DNA of 64,000 nt from Sequoia sempervirens (Eukaryota; Streptophyta; Pinopsida; Cupressales; Cupressaceae). Below, in pieces: positions 57,200 through 64,000 of this stretch. The stretch lies in assembly GCA_007258455.2 (NCBI GenBank), contig VDFB02321240.1, forward strand, positions 83,853 through 147,852. The letters are read 5' to 3'. The notes beneath the pieces are model-generated. The model saw nothing but the letters and a program-made list of their open reading frames with translations, was not told the DNA's origin and ran no database searches. Numbering within the stretch: position 1 is the stretch's first letter; every line of letters begins with the position of its first letter. The translations under genes and the position numbers were made by a program.

Positions 57200-59775
57200 T
57201 TCACTAAAAGCTTTTCTTATAGGGTTGTTTTATATATTTTGACATGAATGTAGTTTATTATTAGACTACAATATGCACTTGTTTAGGCTAATTTATATTA
57301 TCTTAAAATACATGTATTTTTAGAAATATTTTATGTATAACATCATAGTTGAATCTTACAATCTTCTCTTGTTGATTTTTCTTGTAATTCAATTGAGGAA
57401 TATGAGTATCATCTATTACATGTACATTGTCAAGGCTATCTATCTCTCCTCTATTTATATTTATCTTCATTATTTCCTTTCACAACCTTAATCATTGAGT
57501 AGTTATAAGAAATATCACAATAGTATGATATAATGAGTAGAAAAGGGAATAAAAAATAACTTGGACTATCAAAAAAAGGGAAGGTAGCCAAGAAAATAAA
57601 AGAACACTCATGTTAATCTATATCAACATCATAAACCATTACATTAGAAGTATTAATATAGATGAGTGACCAAAAGAGGAAGACATAAGGGGAATCTCAA
57701 GAGAGAATAATAAGGAAGAAAACTAAATATTGGAAAGGTTTAACTTATAATATGAATCTCGTGAGTCCTTTGAATAAGATAAATTAGGAGAAAAAATTTT
57801 GTAGAAGAGGTGAAACAAGCTAAAAATCAAGTACAAAGAATGAAAAAGAAAGCATAAGGATAAAAAGTGGAAAATTAAGTGGCTAAGTAATCCACAAAAG
57901 AAAAATATATTAAAAAATATAGACATAGATGTGAAGAATCTTTTTAGTTTATGTTTGAAAAACAAGAAGTACTAAAATTAGTAAAAGATATTCCAATACT
58001 ATAATAACAAGAAAAATAAAATCTTAGTAGCATTGATGTGCTATATTACAAGTAGCCCATTTTTTTATAAGTCAGATGAAAAAAAGATTCCCAATAGAAT
58101 TACACAAAATAATTAAAAGGAGAAAGAAGGAGATGACAAATAATTCAAGTAGAAGCATCTATTAAGGAAAAAAACCTATAGAATTTAGTTAAGGAGTCAA
58201 AAATTTCTCCCTCAATAAAGTAAGATCTATATAAATATTGGGATAAAGAACTATAAACTAAGAAAATAGTAGATAATGTTGTACAAATGTGGCATAAAGA
58301 GTTGGATAAAATTTCTACAAGACTAGAAAATGAGATAGTAGAAGAAACTAGTGTTGCATATTATAAGATAGTAGATAAAAGGGTGTTCTACAAAGAAAAA
58401 AGAATGAAATAGAGAATATTTTAGCATCTATTCCCATTATACAAAAAAAAGAGCTCTAAGAAGAAATGATACATCACAATAATTCCAAAAAAATAATAAA
58501 TATTAATGAATAAGGAGAAGATAGTCTCGTGAAAATTTAAAAAATACTTGTAGAAGGAAAATATGAAGAAATTGAAACCCAACATTACCAAAAAAACTTT
58601 GACATATATGCATGGAATAACATAATGATAATGATAAAACATAATAAACCTAAGTAGAAGTTAGTGAGTTGCAAGTTGGGTAGAATGAAAAATATAGAGG
58701 AAGAAACAAAAAGGGTGAAGAACAAGAGAACAAACAAAATTTTGAGGAAAATAAAAACAAATAAAATGAAAAATAGATCATGGTTGGTACCTTGACAAAA
58801 CTGACTTGGGATACATTATGAAAAATTCAATAAATTTTAGCTTAATAGAAATTATAGAACTCTATGGTTATGATTACACCTAGCATATTATCACTTCTAC
58901 CATTCTAGGAACACATGGATCTAGATAAGCTCACCTTTACACATAAGTATGATTTGGTGTATTTTCTAGAGATACTTGTGATAAAATTTTTTTGGTAGAT
59001 TGATGTCTAAAAATTGATGAGGTGATGAGTAAAATGATTGGAAAAATCATAAAAATAACTATAATTAGTAATAATCCCCACACTAAATATTCAAAAATTA
59101 GAAGGATCATTATAGAGCTTGCTAATGCATATTATTTACTTCGATTAAAGAGACAAAAATCAAACAATAAGAAATCCTAGATTACGAGAAATAACCTAAC
59201 AAAGAAGACTACAACTTGCTGGAGGAAAAAGGAGAAATCTTAGCTTAAATGATGAAGGTGGAGGCAACTTATAATAACACAACTAATATATATTAATATT
59301 ACCTAGATTTACAATAAGAACCAAGGAGTATAAGGAGGAATTAGATGTTTTGGAAAGTTAGTTTTTACAATCTCTACTTCATGTAATCCTAGTACTAATC
59401 TTGTTGGACAACAAAATTAGAACCACACTCAACACCAATAAAAGAAAGATCAAAGAGACCAAATTATTACCTAGATGAATTTTAAACAATGTAGTTAGTG
59501 CTCTTTTAGACTAAATAATAGATATAATAGAGACCTTGAAGAACTTTATCTTGATATAAGGATTGAAAAAATACCTGTCTATAGTTGAGAGGAAAATTTA
59601 GATGTAAGATTGAGGGAAAATTATTTACAATAAGATAATACTTTTGGATCAAATTGGGATGATGTGTAATAGTGCATGCCATGTCCCTTTTTTAAAAAAC
59701 TTGATAAAATACCACTCATTAGGGGGATGTCAGAGTTCAAGAATTAAAGTTGTTTAACTTGTGCCTAGGATTTGT
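57200..59775. other. AT-rich intergenic DNA
   Basis: Purine-rich on the plus strand around 57500-58800. Short frames give Phe/Lys-rich low-complexity translations. I see no gene, LTR or RNA feature. Confidence 0.65.
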
Positions 59776-59989
59776 CAAAGGTTGAGTATTGGGGTTACTA
59801 CTTGGAACATACCAAAGAGTTTCTAGAGATTGGGGATCAAATTTTCTACCTAATGCATGCCAAAGTGTTGTCAAAGATTGGGATCAAGGTTGCTTCCCAA
59901 CACACGTCAAAGTGTTGTTCGAGATAAAGGTTCAAGGATATCGTTTGACCCATGTTAGAGTAAAAGGATGGGTTGAAGCTACCACCTAG
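59776..59989 (+). repeat. ~48-bp minisatellite with an open frame
   Basis: CAAAG-GTTG units start at about 59813, 59861, 59908 and 59955 (spacing 48, 47, 47). Because the unit is close to 16 codons, one frame stays open through it (59789-59989) with a repeating Val-x-Asp-Trp / Thr-His-Val pattern. There is no evidence that it is translated. Confidence 0.78.
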
Positions 59990-60904
59990 CCCTTGCCAAG
60001 CTAGAAGGAAGTGGAAAACCTGAACCTTTGATGAAAAAGTTTGTAAGGAATATAGCGTTAACCTATGATGTAGTGTGTAGAATTCAAATTTGGGCCTTGT
60101 GTCATTTTGTGTCTCTCTAGTTTGATATTTTGGGTGAATAACATATAAAACTAGGGAAAAAATTAAATTGTTATTATCCATGTTATGTTATTGTATCTTT
60201 TGGCACTTTGTGTTCAAGTGATCTTTTGTATATGAAAACCCATAGGAGACTGTGATCACTAGATGAAGAAACATTTCTTGTTGCAACCAAACAAAAAAAA
60301 CCCTTTGGTTATTGAGGGTATTCTCACTCAGGGAGTGCATTAGAGCTTCAAGGAGTTGTAGATAATTCCTTTTATACATTTGAGTATTTCTTGTTGTAGA
60401 ATTATATTTTTTTTTGTAATGACTATCATAACAACCTCGTTTTCTATAGAAATCCGATCTTAATAAATATAACTTGTTACCAGAGTTTGATTCATTTTGT
60501 GTAAATCTATGTGAATCTGTATCTAGTTATTGGTATTGTTTGAGTATGATTAATTATTGGTGTTTAGATCCATAATTCGATGAAGATTGTTGTTTGTATT
60601 GAAAACCTATTATTTTCATTGAAAATATAGGAAGGGAGATTTCATTCCATCTAAGTCAAATATCATAACATCCTACCTAATTGAAAGTGATCACTAGTAG
60701 ATTTATAAAAAAATGAAAATTTTGGTTCTTTAGACACATTTGGGTAAATTTTGGTTGAGGACCATAAATTTAGTGTCTCAAAAATGAGACATGATTTCAA
60801 GTTTAAGGACAATTCTTGCAAAATAAGAAAAATGTGATACTTGATTGATCGGGTTGTGTAGACACTTAAAAATTTCTTGAATGATACAAACACTTGAATC
60901 CAAT
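59990..60904. other. No recognised feature
   Basis: AT-rich with no coding or RNA gene seen. ACTTGTTACCAGAGTTTGA at about 60473 is a weak resemblance to a primer site. Confidence 0.55.
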
Positions 60905-61112
60905 ATATTAACATCTGTTCATCCTAAAATCTATCTTCTTTTTACTTGTTTAATTAAATAAGCCTAATTATTTTATTAAATGCCTCATTTTCACCTATTA
61001 ATCTAATTGACGTATTAACATTTGTTCGTCCTCAAATATATCTTCTTTTCACTTGTTTAATTAAATAAGCCTAATTATTTAATTAAATGCCTCATTAATC
61101 TAATTGACGTAA
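60905..61112 (+). repeat. 107-bp tandem duplication
   Basis: ATTAACAT-TGTTC starts at 60907 and 61014, and both units contain CTTGTTTAATTAAATAAGCC and AATGCCTCATT. AT-rich, non-coding. Confidence 0.88.
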
Positions 61113-61309
61113 TTGGTTTAATTCACCCCCTCTCACACTGAGATTTCATTCAAGTTAATTAAACAATGCAAATTATTTAATTTTAACCCTAAGTCCTCTT
61201 ATTTAAATAAATAACCTTAACTATTTAATTAAATATCATATTTGCATCCCCTTTCATTAAATAAGTTAATATTTTAATGAATATCCTCACATTCCTCATC
61301 TTTCACATT

Positions 61310-62040
61310 CAAATTTAGTTTTAATTAACTAAATTGTTAATTTTACCCTCTCATCCACTTGCATAGGGAATATTTCAAAGGAATATTCTCTTATTTTCCT
61401 CCAAAAAAAGGTAATGATTATTCCAAACAAACTTTGAAACAACTTTTTAAAGTTGTTGCAAAGTGTGTTTGTTTGCATGATTGTAAGCCCTTGATATCTT
61501 CTTGATCCATGTGATCTTTGATTCCAATCCATTGATGAGAATCCTTGATCCATGTTTCATCTTCCTTTCATTTGTGACCATTGATAGATCAAATCAATCT
61601 CATCCATCGTTTTTCCATTTGATCTCCATTAAATCAATTATTTAATTAATATCATTTAATTCCCCTAATTTTCATAATCGAAACTCTGCTTTAATTATCA
61701 AATTACTAATTAAATCTAATTCTCCCACTTGGAAGGAAATATTCCTTGGGAATATTCCTCCTTTATACATTTCTTCAAAAGGAATATTCCTCCCCCTTTG
61801 CACAATATAATTTGGTTTTAATTAACTAAATATCTAACTTTTCTCACCCATAAGAATATTTTTTAAGAATATTCTCTTTCTTCACTCATTTGAAAAAAAA
61901 GGAATATTCCTCCATACAACAAACTTTCAACAAGACTTCTTGTGAAAGTTTTGAAAGTGTGTTTGTTTGGAAGAATATGAACCCTTGATTCTTTTCTTGA
62001 TCCATGTGATCATTGATTCTCATCCGTTGATGGGAATCCT
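61310..62040 (+). repeat. Duplicated segment rich in GGAATATTCC
   Basis: 61310-61555 and 61808-62040 align (TTTAATTAACTAAAT, GTGTGTTTGTTTG, TTCTTGATCCATGTGATC, GTTGATG-GAATCCTTG). GAATATTC occurs at 61381, 61750, 61782, 61867 and 61902. It looks like LTR or other repeat DNA, but the ends were not resolved. Confidence 0.75.
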
Positions 62041-62850
62041 TGGGGTAAGTGCACCGAGATGGTTCTCAAAAAGGGGGATTAAGTGGCTACCTTTTTTTTG
62101 AAATCAGGAAATACTGACCTTGGACGTGAAATTGAAGATACTTACACTCAATTTTGAGATCAAACAAAAAGAGGGATTCAAGTGCTCTGAGTCTACTTTC
62201 TAAACTTTTAATTTATTTTGAAAATGGTTGAGATTAAGGGGTTCAAATGAGGGATGTACAAAAATTGGTGTTGTTTTTTTCAAAAAAACAAAACATAGCA
62301 ACTCTTGTACGACTCTCATACGATGAACTTTTTTTAGTAGTTTTAAAATCGCTACAGTCAAAAGTTAGCTAATAGTATGTAGTTGATGCACAATTTTTCT
62401 AATAATTTTTTAATGAATATTTTATTTTTTACTAATTTTTGAAGTGGACACTTCTTGAAAAACAAAATTTTGGTCGTGCTACCCCTACAAATTTTGGAAA
62501 CTAATTGATTTAAAAAAAAGAAACCATTTGTAGAATGGAGTCTAGTTTCTAAAAATGTAATTTATTTGAAATTTCAATGAACGGTTAATTTATAATGAAA
62601 AAAACACCAAACACTACTTTTTTCCAAAAAAGAGACATACAAACAAAAAAAATTATGGATGAATGGCTTAACATTGTCAGAAAGAGAAAAAAATTACATC
62701 GCTAGATAGTTAAGAGAGAACCTAACATTACCCAGATACTTGATTTGTTTGATATTGAACCATGTGCAATCTTGATGGTGAGCATGAACTCGAATATGTG
62801 AAATATTGTAGAAATTGAAAAAACCTGTCCCTAGTCATTGGGAATTCCCT
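62041..62850. other. Unassigned repeat-like DNA
   Basis: No coding. It shares a 13-mer (62472-62484) with the short retroposon at 23607-23695. The block from 62047 starts GTGCACCGAGATGG and may be a separate element; no inverted terminus was found. Confidence 0.4.
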
Positions 62851-62855
62851 CCAAT

Positions 62856-62895
62856 CCTTTGGGTTGGTATTCCAAGGCAAATACCAATCCCAAGG
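62856..62895. repeat. Hairpin
   Basis: CCTTTGGGTTGGTATT can pair with AATACCAATCCCAAGG across a short loop, with a few mismatches. Confidence 0.7.
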
Positions 62896-63000
62896 CATGG
62901 GGATTCCCAAATCAAGATATAACGCAAGTGTGTTATAAAGCGCTCGCATTATATGTCAGTTTTGACATGGTTTTTTTCATTTGTGGGGATCATGTCTAGC

Positions 63001-63044
63001 AAGACATAACATGAGCACAGTATAATGTGCTCACATTATGTCTT
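63001..63044. repeat. Long hairpin, 19-bp arms
   Basis: Arms AAGACATAACATGAGCACA and TGTGCTCACATTATGTCTT pair at 17 of 19 positions across a 6-base loop. A weaker copy of the same pattern precedes it at about 62918-62956. Confidence 0.85.
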
Positions 63045-63077
63045 TCTTTATGTTAAATGCATAATGAAAGAATGTTT

Positions 63078-63305
63078 ATATATTTGTATGTATGTATGCA
63101 CATGTATGCAAGTATGTCATTTATGTATGTATGTATGTATGTATGTATGCATGCATGCATGCATGCATGTATGTATCAATGCATGTATATTTTATGTATG
63201 CCTACTTGTATGTAAGATCGTATATACGTGGATGTACATGTATGCTTGTATGTATGTAGGATTGTATGTACATATGTATTATGCTTGTATGTATTTATTT
63301 ATGTA
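63078..63305. repeat. (ATGT)n / (ATGC)n microsatellite
   Basis: Longest pure stretch is (TATG)n then (CATG)n at 63122-63172; interrupted copies continue to about 63305. The 120-residue frame through it is a simple-repeat artefact. Confidence 0.92.
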
Positions 63306-63319
63306 TGTCTTTAGAGGGG

Positions 63320-64000
63320 GGTATGTGCAGGATCATGATGGGAAAAAAAGTGGCAATATGATGGGTATGTGTAGGGTATGTGACTGATGACTTTTTTTTA
63401 CCCAAAATTGATGGAACAAAAAGGGTTTTTAAAGGAGATTCTCAACTTTCCACCAATATAAATTATGCTTTACTTTGAGTTTAATAAATAATTATTATTC
63501 ATTTTCTATTTGAATTATGACTAAAGTCCTAATTGATAGGCTAATTGAAAAACATCTATACCTTTCGAACGATATCACATTTTTTGAATCTGAAACATGC
63601 TTCACATACTATAGGATTAAAAAAAATGAATTTCATGAAGTTTTGACCAAGTTAAGGTGGTTAGACATACGAGTTGTTATATTTTTTAAAGTTGTAATAA
63701 AACATTAATAACATTTTGTTTCCATAGTCCATGATAGATGTGAACAAGATTTCTGGAATAATTGTGTGCAAGTTTTTACATCAACATTTTAGATCATACT
63801 CCATGATCCATCATCAGGATGATAAGAAGAAAGAGAGAGAAGTGAATAAAAAATTAATAATTAATTATTTACTTGACAAAAAATTACAAAAAAATATGCA
63901 TCACATTGAGACATGAGTCCTCTGCTTATATCTAATATATTATAAAAAAATATTATCATTTTATTGTGGTTAGGGTGGTCAGATAGACACCTACTTATTT
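63320..64000 (-). mobile_element. MITE-1 copy C, interrupted and cut by window end
   Basis: Starts GGTATGTGCAGGATCATGATG and runs as the reverse complement of copies A and B (for example AAGGGTTTTTAAAGGAGATT, GTTTTGACCAAGTTAAGGTGG). An insertion of about 132 bases lies at 63706-63837. The element continues past 64000. Confidence 0.88.
63706..63837 (+). mobile_element. Short insertion in MITE-1 copy C carrying the GGATCACA repeat (copy 2)
   Basis: Absent from copies A and B at the same place. Flanked by AATAAAA on the left (63698-63705 region) and right (about 63838-63844), a likely 7-bp target duplication. It contains ATTGTGTGCAAGTTTTTACA, AGATCATACTCCATGATCC and ATCATCAGGAT, the order seen at 22766-22827. 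Confidence 0.72.

Noticed and set aside
63078..63305. Possible CRISPR-like array because of regular short repeats
   Set aside because: Simple 4-bp microsatellite in a plant nuclear context, no spacers.
63025..63387. 120-residue Cys/Met/Tyr-rich frame that looks like a cysteine-rich peptide
   Set aside because: Translation of the ATGT/ATGC microsatellite.

Overview
The window reads as a gene-poor, AT-rich plant nuclear contig, most likely gymnosperm (conifer-like). Grounds: many decayed Ty1/copia and Ty3/gypsy LTR retrotransposons primed by initiator-tRNA-Met, a chromovirus-like LTR close to 4 kb, an integrated pararetrovirus (Caulimoviridae), and one plant-type LRR receptor kinase gene with a short GT-AG intron. 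The organism is an inference. Nothing bacterial is present, so there are no operons or ribosome binding sites. Two runs of exactly 100 N (6880-6979 and 35363-35462) are probably scaffold gaps of unstated size.

Layout. 1-5.68 kb (minus): decayed endogenous caulimovirid with primer site, leader, coat protein, zinc-knuckle region, protease, reverse transcriptase and RNase H; no movement protein or integrase seen. 5.68-6.88 kb: a copia integrase fragment between two oppositely oriented copies of an ~0.8-kb inverted-repeat element (here MITE-1). 6.98-15.82 kb: Copia-1, whose gag is split by a nested LTR element without coding capacity. 15.87-18.48 kb: an unrecognised coding relic carrying a complete MITE-1 with a target duplication. 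19.0-22.3 kb: a non-autonomous LTR-like element with a gag-like ORF, tandem repeats and palindromes. 22.3-24.3 kb: duplicated AT-rich DNA, a palindromic repeat and a tiny retroposon with a target duplication. 24.34-32.69 kb: gypsy element (5' LTR, gag, protease, RT, integrase) joined to a copia pol fragment (32.7-35.24 kb) that contains one copy of a second inverted-repeat element (MITE-2); a second MITE-2 lies at 36.6-37.5 kb. 37.5-41.0 kb: no recognised gene.

41.2-44.6 kb holds the only host gene recognised, a PEPR-like (subfamily XI) LRR receptor kinase of about 1,098 codons with 27 LRRs, one 80-bp intron, a non-RD kinase (HGD) and one in-frame TGA at codon 309. An antisense LRR fragment (45.55-45.98 kb) and a copy of the gene's 5' leader plus start codon (52.55-52.77 kb) show that related gene copies have been broken up here. 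Between them lies Copia-2 (46.0-51.5 kb), nearly complete, with both LTRs and an ATTTC target duplication. 54.85-57.2 kb (minus) is a gag-only copia-type element. The right end has minisatellites, GGAATATTCC-rich duplicated DNA, hairpins, an ATGT microsatellite and a further MITE-1 copy running off the edge.

The elements do not form a joint pathway; the window is a nest of retroelements around a receptor-kinase locus. Premature stops in the retroelements fall often at conserved Gln, Arg or Trp positions, as expected from C-to-T decay of methylated DNA. The best candidates for undescribed structures are MITE-1, MITE-2, the GGATCACA-palindrome repeat and the gag-only elements.
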